This document shows positions 29,528 through 37,800 of a DNA stretch of 64,000 nucleotides, one piece after another (the stretch's first letter is position 1; the number at the start of each line of letters is the position of its first letter). The stretch comes from Oceanithermus desulfurans (lineage in GTDB: Bacteria > Deinococcota > Deinococci > Deinococcales > Marinithermaceae), in the NCBI RefSeq assembly GCF_014201675.1, contig NZ_JACHEZ010000001.1:186001-250000 (forward strand), in the 5' to 3' direction. The translations under genes were made by a program, and so were the position numbers. The notes under the pieces are model-generated. The model had not been told where the DNA came from, ran no database searches, and was given only the letters and a program-made list of their open reading frames with translations.

Positions 29528-30804
29528 ACACCCTGGACCTCGAGCGCCTGGTGCAGGACGCCGAGGCCTGCGTGCGTTGCGGGCTCTGCCTCTCGGTCTG
29601 CCCCACCTACCGCGACACCCAGCTGGAGATCCAGAGCCCCCGCGGCCGGGTCATGCTCTACGCGGCCCACGCCCAGGACCAGGTGGACGACCCGCTGGCG
29701 GTGCTCGAGGCCGCCTACGACTGCCTCGACTGCCGCGCCTGCCAGACCGTCTGCCCCAACGACGTCAAGCCGGGCGAGGCGGCGCTGGACGCGCGGGTGA
29801 CCCTGCAGCAGGGCCGGCCGCCCAGCCGCCTGGTGCGGGCGGCGCTGGCCCTCTTCCACTACCCCTTTCTCATCGACCTGGCGAACGTGCTGCTCGTGGC
29901 CTACCAGCGGTTGGGTCTGCAGGCGTTGGTGCGGCGGACCAGGCTGCTCGAGCGCCTGGGGCTGGGCAAGCTGCAGTTCGCCGAGTCGCTGCTGCCCGGC
30001 CGCCCCGTCCACCCCGCCATGCGCCTCTTCCATCCCCGGCGCGTGCATCCGGACGGCAAGCCCAAGGGGAAGGTGGCCTTCTTCCTGGGTTGCGTGATGA
30101 ACCTGGTCTTCTCCGAGGCCTCCAAGGCCACCGTCGAGGTCATCCGCCGCAGCGGCTGGGAGGTGGTCATTCCCCGCGAGACCACCTGCTGCGGCGCGCC
30201 CCACATCGAGGAAGGCGACTGGTACGGTTTCGAGCGCCTGGCCAAGCAGAACCTCGACCACTACGGCCGCCTCGAGGTGGACTACATCCTCACCGACTGC
30301 GCCGCCTGCGGCGCCGAGCTCAAGGGTTACGCCAAGCACTTCGCCGCGGACCCCGTCTACGGCCCCCTGGCCGAGCGCGTGGCCGCCAAGACCCGGATGT
30401 TCAGCGAGTTCGTGAACGCCGAGGGGCTGCCCGGCTCCACCCGCTTCCCCTTCGCCACCACCCACCAGCACGCCTGCCACGCCTGCCACGCCCAGGGGGT
30501 GAAGGACGAACCCGAGCGGGTGCTCCGTTTCGCCACCGACTACCGCCCGCTCGAGGGCAGCACCGACTGCTGCGGTTCCGCCGGGGTGTACAACCTCACC
30601 CACACCGACGCCAGCATGCGCATCCTCGAGCGCAAGATGGCCGGCGTGGCCGACACCGGGGCCGAGGTGCTCACCGTCGAGAACCCGGGCTGCCTCCTGC
30701 AGCTCGACCTGGGCGCGCGCCGCTACGGCCCCGAGGTGCGGGTGCGCCACATCGCCGAGGTGGTGCTGGAAGCCATGAACGCGCAAGAAGAACCGCCGCG
30801 CTAG
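29524..30804 (+). CDS. (Fe-S)-binding oxidoreductase subunit, GlcF-like
   Basis: 426 residues. Two ferredoxin-type clusters open the protein (CVRCGLCLSVCPTYRDT and CLDCRACQTVCPNDVKPG), followed by two cysteine-rich CCG domains (ETTCCGAPHIEEGDWY and GSTDCCGSAGVYN). This is the layout of GlcF, the iron-sulfur subunit of glycolate oxidase, and of LutA/GlpC relatives. No flavin subunit gene is next to it here. GTG at 29524 overlaps the rhodanese stop. A hairpin covers its stop codon. Confidence 0.85.
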   Translation: MNTLDLERLVQDAEACVRCGLCLSVCPTYRDTQLEIQSPRGRVMLYAAHAQDQVDDPLAVLEAAYDCLDCRACQTVCPNDVKPGEAALDARVTLQQGRPPSRLVRAALALFHYPFLIDLANVLLVAYQRLGLQALVRRTRLLERLGLGKLQFAESLLPGRPVHPAMRLFHPRRVHPDGKPKGKVAFFLGCVMNLVFSEASKATVEVIRRSGWEVVIPRETTCCGAPHIEEGDWYGFERLAKQNLDHYGRLEVDYILTDCAACGAELKGYAKHFAADPVYGPLAERVAAKTRMFSEFVNAEGLPGSTRFPFATTHQHACHACHAQGVKDEPERVLRFATDYRPLEGSTDCCGSAGVYNLTHTDASMRILERKMAGVADTGAEVLTVENPGCLLQLDLGARRYGPEVRVRHIAEVVLEAMNAQEEPPR

Positions 30805-30817
30805 GCGGCGGCGGTTT
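30791..30817 (+). terminator. Terminator overlapping the glcF-like stop codon
   Basis: AACCGCCGC (30791-30799) pairs with GCGGCGGTT (30808-30816); the TAG stop at 30802-30804 is in the loop. A short T run follows. It also marks the CCA end of the convergent tRNA gene. Confidence 0.6.
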
Positions 30818-30893
30818 GGCGGCCCCGACGGGACTCGAACCCGCGATCTCCCACGTGACAGGCGGGTGTGTTAACCGACTACACCACGGGGCC
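30817..30893 (-). tRNA. tRNA-Asp (anticodon GTC)
   Basis: A full cloverleaf reads on the minus strand: acceptor GGCCCCG / CGGGGCC, D arm with GTCGGTTA, anticodon loop CTGTCAC (GTC), T arm GGGTTCGAGTCCC, discriminator G and an encoded CCA (77 nt). The promoter is a near-perfect sigma-A type just upstream. Confidence 0.97.
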
Positions 30894-30904
30894 CTGCCCC
30901 ACGC

Positions 30905-30933
30905 AGTATAGGCGGGCTCCGGCCCGCTGTCAA
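30905..30933 (-). promoter_or_regulatory. tRNA-Asp promoter sharing the aroQ stop codon
   Basis: Minus strand TTGACA (30928-30933), 17-bp spacer, TATACT (30905-30910), then 11 nt to the tRNA. The TGA stop of aroQ (30930-30932) forms part of the -35 box. Confidence 0.8.
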
Positions 30934-31361
30934 CGCGCTTTTTCGGTCAGAAAGGCCAGCGCGTACTTGTAGCCGAGCGGCCCCAGACCCGCGATCTGGC
31001 CCACGGCCGCGGCGGCGGTGACGCTCTGCCTGCGGAAGGGTTCGCGGGCGTGGACGTTGGTGAGGTGGACCTCCACCACCGGCAGCGGCTGGGCGGCGAT
31101 GGCGTCGAGGAGGGCGTAGCTGTAGTGGGTGAGCGCGGCGGGGTTGAGCACGATGCCCGCAAACCCTTCGCCCTCGGCCTGCTGGATCCACTCGATCAGC
31201 TGCCCTTCGTAGTTCGACTGCCGCAGGGTCACGGCCACGTTCAGCTCCGCGGCCCAGGCCTCGATCTGGTCTTCCAGCTCCTCGAGGGTCATGCGCCCGT
31301 AGAGCTCGGGCTCGCGGCGGCCGAGCAGGTTCAGGTTGGGTCCGTTGAGCACCAGGATCAT
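30930..31361 (-). CDS. aroQ: 3-dehydroquinate dehydratase, type II
   Basis: 143 residues; removes water from 3-dehydroquinate in the shikimate pathway. Type II signature ILVLNGPNLNLLGRREPELYG, catalytic region RQSNYEGQLIEWI, NPAALTHYSYAL, and VHLTNVHAREPFR are all intact. It lies 9 nt after aroB. Last gene of aroC-aroK-aroB-aroQ. Confidence 0.97.
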   Translation of the reverse strand: MILVLNGPNLNLLGRREPELYGRMTLEELEDQIEAWAAELNVAVTLRQSNYEGQLIEWIQQAEGEGFAGIVLNPAALTHYSYALLDAIAAQPLPVVEVHLTNVHAREPFRRQSVTAAAAVGQIAGLGPLGYKYALAFLTEKAR

Positions 31362-31370
31362 GCGCGCCTC

Positions 31371-32405
31371 CTACCCAGGATACCCCGTCGCGTATCCCTG
31401 CCAGGCGGCGAAGGCCGCCCGCAGCGCCGGTTCGGCCACCGCTTGGACGTGCACGTCGCCGGCGGCGTAGGGCACCACCCAGCGGAGGCCGTCTTGACGG
31501 CTCTTCTTGTCGCGCGCGATATAGTCCGCGAAGTCGTCCCAGCCGCCCGCGGGGGGCGCGGGCGCGCGCGTCCAGGCCAGCAGCCGCAAGACCGGCTCCG
31601 TGAGGTCGTCGCCGCCCAGTTCGCGACCCAAGAGCGCCGCGAAGAGCAGGCCCCAGGCTACCGCGTGGCCGTGGGCCAGGCCGTGGCCGCTCGCCGCCTC
31701 CAGCGCGTGGGCGAGGGTGTGGCCCAGGTTCAGCTTCATCCGCTCGCCGCTTTCCCTGAAGTCGCGTTCCACCACGGCGATCTTCACGGCCACGGCGCGG
31801 GTCAGGTAGGGCTCCAGCTCGGGGTGGTCGGGGCTCAGCTCCCAGGGGGCGAGCAGCGCCGGGTCGCCCGCGATCAGACCGTGCTTGAAGGCCTCGACCA
31901 GCCCCTCGCGGAACCTCGCCTCGGGCAGGCCGGCCAGCGCCTCCAGTTCGGCGTAGACGCCGCGCGGCGGGTGGAAGGCGCCCACCAGGTTCTTGCCTTC
32001 GGGCAGGTTCACCCCCGTCTTGCCGCCCACCGCGGCGTCGACCACCGCCAGCGTGGTCGTGGGCCAGGCCCGCCAGGCCAAGCCGCGCAGGTAGCTGGCG
32101 GCCACGAAGCCCGCCAGGTCGGTCACGGTGCCGCCCCCCACCGCCCACACCTCGGCGTCGCGGGGGAGGCCGGCCCGCGCCAGTTCCCGCAGCAGCCGCT
32201 CGAAGACGGCGAGCCGCTTGCTCGACTCCCCACCCGCGAGCTCGAGGACGAGCCGCGGCCGCGCCGCGGCTTCCAGGCGCCGGGCCAGCGGGGCGACGTT
32301 GGGGTCGAAGATCAGCGCCACCGGACCGCGCGGCGTGGGAACGTCGAGACCCCGTCCGATCCAGACCGGGTGGTCGTGCGGGGGGGCGACGTCAAGACGG
32401 TTCAC
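31371..32405 (-). CDS. aroB: 3-dehydroquinate synthase
   Basis: 344 residues; NAD- and metal-dependent cyclisation of DAHP. Motifs: VWAVGGGTVTDLAGFVAASYLRG (NAD site), TTLAVVDAAVGGKTGVNLPEGKN, and metal histidines in LNLGHTLAHALE and HGHAVAWG. GTG at 32405 overlaps aroK by 14 nt. A little shorter than E. coli AroB. Confidence 0.96.
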   Translation of the reverse strand: MNRLDVAPPHDHPVWIGRGLDVPTPRGPVALIFDPNVAPLARRLEAAARPRLVLELAGGESSKRLAVFERLLRELARAGLPRDAEVWAVGGGTVTDLAGFVAASYLRGLAWRAWPTTTLAVVDAAVGGKTGVNLPEGKNLVGAFHPPRGVYAELEALAGLPEARFREGLVEAFKHGLIAGDPALLAPWELSPDHPELEPYLTRAVAVKIAVVERDFRESGERMKLNLGHTLAHALEAASGHGLAHGHAVAWGLLFAALLGRELGGDDLTEPVLRLLAWTRAPAPPAGGWDDFADYIARDKKSRQDGLRWVVPYAAGDVHVQAVAEPALRAAFAAWQGYATGYPG

Positions 32406-32952
32406 GACCGGAGGCCTCCAGTTCCCAGAGTTTTTCGATCAGTTCACGAACGACCTCGCGCGCGGGGCGGCCCTCGGTCGAGGCGTGGAGGTGCGCCTCG
32501 CGGTAGACGGCTTCGCGTTCGGCCAGCAGGCGGCGGATCTTTTCGAGCGCGTCCCCTTCGCTGAGCAGGGGGCGCTGCCCGGGTTTGCGCAGCACCCGCG
32601 AGTGGATGGTCTCGGGGCTCGCCCACAGCGCCACCACCGGTCCGCGCTCGAGCAACAGCCGGCGGTTTTCGGGGTTGGTGTAGGTGCCCCCGCCCAGCGA
32701 GAGCACCAAGTGGTCGCGCTGGACCAGCTCGCGCACCGCCTCGGCCTCCATCTCGCGAAAGGCCGCCTCGCCGATGTAGCGGAAGATGTCGGCCACCGAG
32801 AGGCCCGTCTGGCGTTCGATGTAGCGGTCCAGGTCGACGAAGTGCAGCATCAGCTCCTGCGCCAGCTCCCGCCCGATGCGGGTTTTGCCCACGCCCATGA
32901 ACCCGGTGAGCGTCACCCAGGTCGTGGGGCGCGGCAGGTCGATGCGGGTCAT
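32392..32952 (-). CDS. aroK: Shikimate kinase
   Basis: 186 residues. Walker A is GFMGVGKTRIGRELA; FVDLDRYIERQTGLSVADIF carries the substrate aspartate; FREMEAEAVREL and LSLGGGTYTNPENRRLL match the shikimate site; RPLLSEGD is the lid. ATG at 32952 shares one base with the aroC stop (TGATG). The open frame continues through aroC as shadow text. Confidence 0.96.
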   Translation of the reverse strand: MTRIDLPRPTTWVTLTGFMGVGKTRIGRELAQELMLHFVDLDRYIERQTGLSVADIFRYIGEAAFREMEAEAVRELVQRDHLVLSLGGGTYTNPENRRLLLERGPVVALWASPETIHSRVLRKPGQRPLLSEGDALEKIRRLLAEREAVYREAHLHASTEGRPAREVVRELIEKLWELEASGREPS

Positions 32953-34109
32953 CAGTATTCCCGCACCCGTTCCCGGTAGGCGTCCACGCGCTCGCGGACC
33001 TCTTCGAAGGTGTCGCCGCCGAACTTTTCCAGGTAGGCGTCGGCGAGCGCGATGGCCACCACCGCCTCGAGGATCACGCTCGCCGCAGGCACCGCGGTCA
33101 CGTCCGAGCGCTCGCGCGCGGCGTCCGCGGCCTCGTGCGTCACCACGTCCACGGTGGGCAGGGGCTTCATCAGGGTGGCGATGGGCTTGAGCGCCGCCCG
33201 CACCACCAGCTCCTCGCCCGTGGTCATGCCGGCCTCGAGCCCCCCGGCGCGGTTGGTCGTGCGGTACCAGCCGCGTTCTTCCGAGCGGTGGATCGCGTCG
33301 TGCACCTCCGAGCCGGACAGCGCCGCGGCCGCGAACCCCTCGCCGATCTCCACCCCCTTGACCGCGGGGATGGACATCGCCATCTGGGCGATGCGGCCGT
33401 CGAGTTTGCGGTCGTACTGCACGTAGCTTCCCAGACCCGGCACCAGCCCGCGGTAGCGCACCTCGAGCAGGCCCCCCAGGGTGTCGCCCGCGGCCTTGGC
33501 CGCGTCGATGCGGCGCACCGCCTCCTCCTCGGCTTCGGGGTCGGTCATGCGCAGCCGGCTCGCCTCGATGCGCCCGCGAAGGTCCCAGGCGAAGGGCACC
33601 CGCGAAGACACGCCACCCAGCATGGGCACGTGGGCCAGGCTCTCCACCCCCAGCAGCTCCAGCAGCTTGTGGGCGACCGCGCCCACGGCCACGCGCATGG
33701 CGGTTTCGCGTGCCGAGGCGCGCTCGAGCACGTCGCGCAGGTCCCGGTGCCCGTATTTGATGCCGCCGGACAGGTCGGCGTGCCCCGGCCGCGGCGCGGT
33801 GAGCGCGCGCCCCCGCGGCTCGCCGCCCGGTGCGGGGTCCATGATCTCCCGCCAGTTTTTCCAATCGCGGTTCTCGATCACGAGTGTCAGCGGGGCGCCC
33901 GTGGTGCGCCCGGCACGCACCCCGGAGGCGAAGACCACCCGGTCGCGCTCGATGGCCATGCGCCGGCCGCGGCCGTACCCCTGCTGGCGCTTGGCGAGCC
34001 AGGGGTCCACGTCCTCCACGCTGAGCGGCATCCCCGCGGGAAGGCCGTCCACCACGGCCGTCAATTGCGGTCCGTGAGATTCGCCGGCGGAGAGAAATCT
34101 GAGATTCAC
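32952..34109 (-). CDS. aroC: Chorismate synthase
   Basis: 385 residues; FMN-dependent last common step to aromatic amino acids. Family signatures: GESHGPQLTAVVDGLPAG, QGYGRGRRMAIERD, RPGHADLSGGIKYGHRDLRDVLERASARETA, and NRAGGLEAGMTTGE. GTG at 34109 is preceded by TAAGCT 7 nt upstream (34117-34122), a leaderless start placed directly after the pilQ terminator. First gene of the aro string. Confidence 0.97.
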   Translation of the reverse strand: MNLRFLSAGESHGPQLTAVVDGLPAGMPLSVEDVDPWLAKRQQGYGRGRRMAIERDRVVFASGVRAGRTTGAPLTLVIENRDWKNWREIMDPAPGGEPRGRALTAPRPGHADLSGGIKYGHRDLRDVLERASARETAMRVAVGAVAHKLLELLGVESLAHVPMLGGVSSRVPFAWDLRGRIEASRLRMTDPEAEEEAVRRIDAAKAAGDTLGGLLEVRYRGLVPGLGSYVQYDRKLDGRIAQMAMSIPAVKGVEIGEGFAAAALSGSEVHDAIHRSEERGWYRTTNRAGGLEAGMTTGEELVVRAALKPIATLMKPLPTVDVVTHEAADAARERSDVTAVPAASVILEAVVAIALADAYLEKFGGDTFEEVRERVDAYRERVREY

Positions 34110-34116
34110 GTTACCC

Positions 34117-34158
34117 AGCTTAAAAGGAAACCGCCCCGCTCACAAGGCGGGGCGGTTT
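34117..34158 (-). terminator. pilQ terminator followed by the aroC -10 box
   Basis: AAACCGCCCCGC and its complement form a 12-bp stem (34128-34139 with 34147-34158), 16 nt after the pilQ stop. On the minus strand the stem is followed by a TTTCC/TTTT tail. That tail runs straight into TAAGCT (34117-34122), the aroC -10. Confidence 0.85.
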
Positions 34159-34174
34159 GGAGGCGGTGCCTGGG

Positions 34175-35731
34175 TTACTTCTTCGATTCGGTGGCGGCCG
34201 CGGTCGCGTCGTTGATGATGTTGGCGGTGATGACGATCAACAGCTCGTTGTCCTCGTTGTTGACCGTCGTCTGCTTGAAGAGGCTGCCCAGCACCGGGAT
34301 GTGCATCAGCACCGGCACGCCCTGGGTGGTCTTGTCGCGCTTCGTCTTGATGAGGCCGCCCAGCACCACGGTCTGGCCGTTGTCGAGGCGCAGCGTCGTC
34401 TCGGACTTTTGCTTCGAGACGACGTCCACGTCGCCGTCCACCGGGTTGCGCTCCTTGATGTCGGACACTTCCGACTCCACCCGGAGGACGATCTGGCCGT
34501 CGGCGGTGATCTGCGGGGTGACCTTGACGATCACGCCGATGTCGTACGGGATCTTTTCGACCTTATCGCCCACGACGCGCTTGATGAAGATCGTGAAACC
34601 CGACTGGATGAAGCCGGTCTGGTTGTTCAGGACGGTAATGTTGGAGTCGTTGACGGTGCGCGAGAGGCCCTGCTTCTCGAGCGCCTCGAGCGTGGCCACG
34701 ATGTTGAGCGAGGCCAGGCTGCGGGTGGCGTCGAAGATCAGCGACAGGCCGTTGTCCACGATGCTGGAGACGATGTTGCCGCCCGAGATCGTGTTCCATT
34801 TGAGGCCCAGGTTGCGCACCAGGGTCTGGGTGACTTCCTGGATGCGCACCTGGACGTTCACCTGCTGCACCGGGAAGTCGAGCTTCTTGATCAGCTCCTC
34901 GACGAGCTCCAGCTGCTTGGCCGTGCCCGTCACGATCAGGGTGTTGGTGCGGGTGTCGGCCACGATGCTGATCGTGCTCTTTTCGGGAATCGTGGCCTGA
35001 ACCTGCTGCTCGCCGGCGCCCGCTTCCACCTTGACCTGCGACTGGGCCTGGCGGGCCTGCATGGCCTCGGCCAGCACCTTGGCGGCTTCTTCGGCCTTGG
35101 CGTGGGAGAGGCGGAAGGTGCGCTGGAAGATGGGCGGCCCTTCCTCGACCGGAGTGGTGATCTGGCCGAGAATGCGCTGCACCTCCTGCTGCTGCTCGTC
35201 GGTACCGCGCACGGCCAGTACCTGCTGCCCGGGTACGACGGTAGCGACGATGCCCTGCACCTCTTTCATCAGGAACTCCGCGATTTTCATGGGGTCGCCG
35301 CTGCGGATGGGGTAGAACTTGCGCACGATCGGCTGGACGGCCTCACCGTTTTCCGGCGGAGGCGGCGGCGCGGGCTCGGTTTCGCCGACCACCCGCGCGA
35401 TCACCTCGGGCGGCGCAACGAGGACGACGTCGTTGTCGAGGAGCACGTAGTCCAGCTTGCCGTCGCTGTAGGTATCGATCAGCAGCTGCCAAAGCTGACG
35501 GAAGGGTTTGTCGATCCAGTCGAGGCGCAACGTGATCGGCGGGATCTCCCGCAGCATGGGGGTAAGGTTGACGCTACGGGCCGCGCCGTCGAGCACGGCC
35601 TCGAGGGCCATGCCCCCCGGACCGGTGCGCACGGTCACGGGCACGTCGAAGCGCGGGTCGTCGGGGAGCGTTCCGGCCAGCGCCAGGCCGAAGATGAGGA
35701 CGATCAGGGCCAACAGTCGTTTCATACTCAT
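34175..35731 (-). CDS. pilQ: Type IV pilus secretin PilQ (compact)
   Basis: Outer membrane channel for type IV pili and competence. 518 residues with a signal peptide (KRLLALIVLIFGLALAG). An N-terminal STN/N0-like part spans about 28-130, then N1-type KH repeats (FYPIRSGDPMKIAEFL; FRLSHAKAEEAAKVL), and the secretin core from about 300, with GLKWNTISGGNI and VLGGLIKTKRDKTTQGVPVLMHIPVLGSLFK. It is much shorter than the Thermus PilQ I recall (about 750 residues), so some N-domains are missing. Start overlaps the previous stop (ATGA). Confidence 0.93.
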   Translation of the reverse strand: MSMKRLLALIVLIFGLALAGTLPDDPRFDVPVTVRTGPGGMALEAVLDGAARSVNLTPMLREIPPITLRLDWIDKPFRQLWQLLIDTYSDGKLDYVLLDNDVVLVAPPEVIARVVGETEPAPPPPPENGEAVQPIVRKFYPIRSGDPMKIAEFLMKEVQGIVATVVPGQQVLAVRGTDEQQQEVQRILGQITTPVEEGPPIFQRTFRLSHAKAEEAAKVLAEAMQARQAQSQVKVEAGAGEQQVQATIPEKSTISIVADTRTNTLIVTGTAKQLELVEELIKKLDFPVQQVNVQVRIQEVTQTLVRNLGLKWNTISGGNIVSSIVDNGLSLIFDATRSLASLNIVATLEALEKQGLSRTVNDSNITVLNNQTGFIQSGFTIFIKRVVGDKVEKIPYDIGVIVKVTPQITADGQIVLRVESEVSDIKERNPVDGDVDVVSKQKSETTLRLDNGQTVVLGGLIKTKRDKTTQGVPVLMHIPVLGSLFKQTTVNNEDNELLIVITANIINDATAAATESKK

Positions 35732-36582
35732 TCACCGCCTCCAAGTTCGAGCGTAAGGGTGTGGGTGCCGCTGTCGTCGACGAGCAGGACCCGTTCAGCC
35801 GTAATGGTCTTGACGAGTACGTTCTTGTCGGGGAAGGTCTGGCCCACGGGCAGGGCCAGGTAGCCGCCGACGGTCTTGAAGATGGCCACGCTCACCGGCC
35901 CCAGAGCGACGCCGTCGAGCTGCAGGCCGTACTGGTTGGCCCACTCGATCAATGGGTTGGGCGGCGGCGGAGGCGGCTCGGCCGGCGGTGGGGTCTCTTC
36001 CGGTTGCTCGGGTGCGGCGGGTTCGGGTTGCGCGGCCTCGAGCGGGGTCTGCGGCTCGACCTCCTGCGCGAGCGGCGTCAGCTTGACCGGCAGAGTGCCC
36101 TGCCCCAGGGCCACCGGGGGCGGCGTGACCGTACCGCCTTCCGGCGTGACCACCTTCGGCAGGGGGATGTTGGCCGGGAGCTCCGGCTCCGGTGCGATCG
36201 TCACCGGCTGCTGGTTCTCGGGCACCTCCTGCGGGCGGGCGGCGGCCGGTGCCTTGGGCGGCCGCAGCGGCACGAAGGGGTTGGGCGGCACGCTGGCGCT
36301 GGCCAGGACCGCTTTCTGCTGGGCCTTGCCGGTTTCAAGCGGCACCTCCTCGGGTGCCTCGGTGACCAGGAAGGGGATCGGGAGCACCTGCAGCGCGCGT
36401 GCGCTGGTGGTGACCGGCGGCGCGGCGGCGGGCTGCGCCGGCGCCTTGGCCTCCGGTTGAGGGGCGGGCTGGCCGGCCTGCGGCGCCGCGGTGGGGCTGA
36501 AGAACAGGCTGTACCAGACCGCGACGGCCGCCACCAGCAGGGCCAAGAGAATGAGGATCCGTGTACTCTGGCTCATCTTCAT
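35728..36582 (-). CDS. pilW: Pilus assembly protein, PilP-like (PilW of Thermus)
   Basis: 284 residues. One N-terminal membrane helix (ILILLALLVAAVAVWYSLFF) is followed by a long proline- and alanine-rich linker (about 30-205) and a folded C-terminal domain (residues 210-284; WANQYGLQLDGVALGPVSVAIF; GQTFPDKNVLVKTI) of PilP/GspC type. It would link the inner-membrane PilMNO platform to PilQ. The Thermus gene in this place is called pilW. Overlaps pilO by 4 nt and pilQ by 4 nt. Confidence 0.85.
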   Translation of the reverse strand: MKMSQSTRILILLALLVAAVAVWYSLFFSPTAAPQAGQPAPQPEAKAPAQPAAAPPVTTSARALQVLPIPFLVTEAPEEVPLETGKAQQKAVLASASVPPNPFVPLRPPKAPAAARPQEVPENQQPVTIAPEPELPANIPLPKVVTPEGGTVTPPPVALGQGTLPVKLTPLAQEVEPQTPLEAAQPEPAAPEQPEETPPPAEPPPPPPNPLIEWANQYGLQLDGVALGPVSVAIFKTVGGYLALPVGQTFPDKNVLVKTITAERVLLVDDSGTHTLTLELGGGE

Positions 36583-37178
36583 TGCCCGGCCCCTCCTTCC
36601 TCGCCGTCCTTGGGCGGGGTGCCCTCGTAGACGTAGACCGTCATGGTCAGGTTCGTGCTAAGGGTGGGGTTCGTGGTCTCGGCGTCGCCGATCGTCATGG
36701 CCAGGCCGTCGATCGTGCTGAAGCGGCGCATGGTTTCCAGCCGCTTGAGGAAGACGAACAGCTCGGGGAAGGGCGACTCGAGCGAGAGCGTCACGTTGAC
36801 CGCCCGTACGTCCTCGACCGGACTGCCCGCCGGCGAGCGCGAGATCGAGCGCAGGGTCACGCCGGTGGCGCTGGCGCGCTGGGAAAGGGCGTCCAGCACC
36901 GAGGCGAACTCTTCGCGCGGCGGCAGCGCCTTGAGGAACTCGGCGATCTGGGCCTCGTAGTCGCGGATCGTGGCCTCGAGCTGCGGCTGGGCCCGGCGCG
37001 CCGCCAGACCCCGCTGCTTCTGGATCTCGAGGCGGCCGATCTCGTCTTGGAGTTCCTGGATGTGCGTCTGGGCGCTGGTGTACCAGGTGAAGTACCAGGC
37101 CCCCGCCGCCAGGAGGCTGAGCACGATCACGATGATCGCGATTTCGCGTTGGCCGATCTTAGCGAGCACTGCGCTCAC
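36579..37178 (-). CDS. pilO: Type IV pilus inner-membrane protein PilO
   Basis: 199 residues. Cytoplasmic tail, one membrane helix (IAIIVIVLSLLAAGAWYFTW, about 12-32), a coiled coil (about 35-85), then a ferredoxin-like periplasmic domain (LDALSQRASATGVTLRSISR; FPELFVFLKRLETMRRFSTID). Pairs with PilN. Overlaps pilN by 20 nt and pilW by 4 nt. Confidence 0.93.
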   Translation of the reverse strand: MSAVLAKIGQREIAIIVIVLSLLAAGAWYFTWYTSAQTHIQELQDEIGRLEIQKQRGLAARRAQPQLEATIRDYEAQIAEFLKALPPREEFASVLDALSQRASATGVTLRSISRSPAGSPVEDVRAVNVTLSLESPFPELFVFLKRLETMRRFSTIDGLAMTIGDAETTNPTLSTNLTMTVYVYEGTPPKDGEEGGAGQ

Positions 37179-37800
37179 CCCCCTCGGGCTTGGCGCCGGA
37201 CTCGGTGATGGCTACGGTGGCGGTGAAGTCGAAACCGCCGTTTTCGTTGAGCGAGCCCTGCTGGAAGTTGATGCCGAAGTTGGGGTTGTCCTCGAAGGCC
37301 TGGACGAAGCGGGCCAGCGCGTTCTCGTTGCGGGCCTCGCCCTGCAGGTTGAACTCGACGGCTACCGGCTTGCGGTCGTAAAGGCCCTGCTCCGCGAGGT
37401 TGGCCCGGGTTTCCTGGGGTACGAGCCGGGTGTTGACCGAGCGCAGGAAGACCTCGAAGCGGCCGCTGCGGCGGGGGATCTGGTTAATGAAGCGCGCGAG
37501 GTTGTCGGACCAGGGGATGAAGCGTGCCTTGATCTCGCGGTCGACGTTGATGATCTTTTCCAGCTCCGCCTTGCGCCGGGTCAGCTCCTGCTGACGCTGA
37601 ATGTAGGGCTGCAGGGCCTGGACCTCGATCTTGAGCTTGTCGCGCTCGTCCTCGAGCTGGCCGACCTGGTTGCTCACGCTCATGTGGATCATGGCCACGA
37701 CGGCGAAGACGACGAGGGGGAAGATGATGGCCGTAAGGCGCCACCAGCCGGGCTCCACCCGTTTGCGCAAGCGCTTGGGCAGGAGGTTGAGTTTAATCAA
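37159..37800 (-). CDS. pilN: Type IV pilus inner-membrane protein PilN
   Basis: 213 residues. The N-terminus IKLNLLPKRLRKR is the PilN motif that binds the PilM groove. A membrane helix (LTAIIFPLVVFAVVAMIHM), a coiled coil and a periplasmic domain (ARFINQIPRRSGRFEVFLRSV) follow. Overlaps pilM by 8 nt. Confidence 0.95.
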   Translation of the reverse strand: MIKLNLLPKRLRKRVEPGWWRLTAIIFPLVVFAVVAMIHMSVSNQVGQLEDERDKLKIEVQALQPYIQRQQELTRRKAELEKIINVDREIKARFIPWSDNLARFINQIPRRSGRFEVFLRSVNTRLVPQETRANLAEQGLYDRKPVAVEFNLQGEARNENALARFVQAFEDNPNFGINFQQGSLNENGGFDFTATVAITESGAKPEGGERSAR

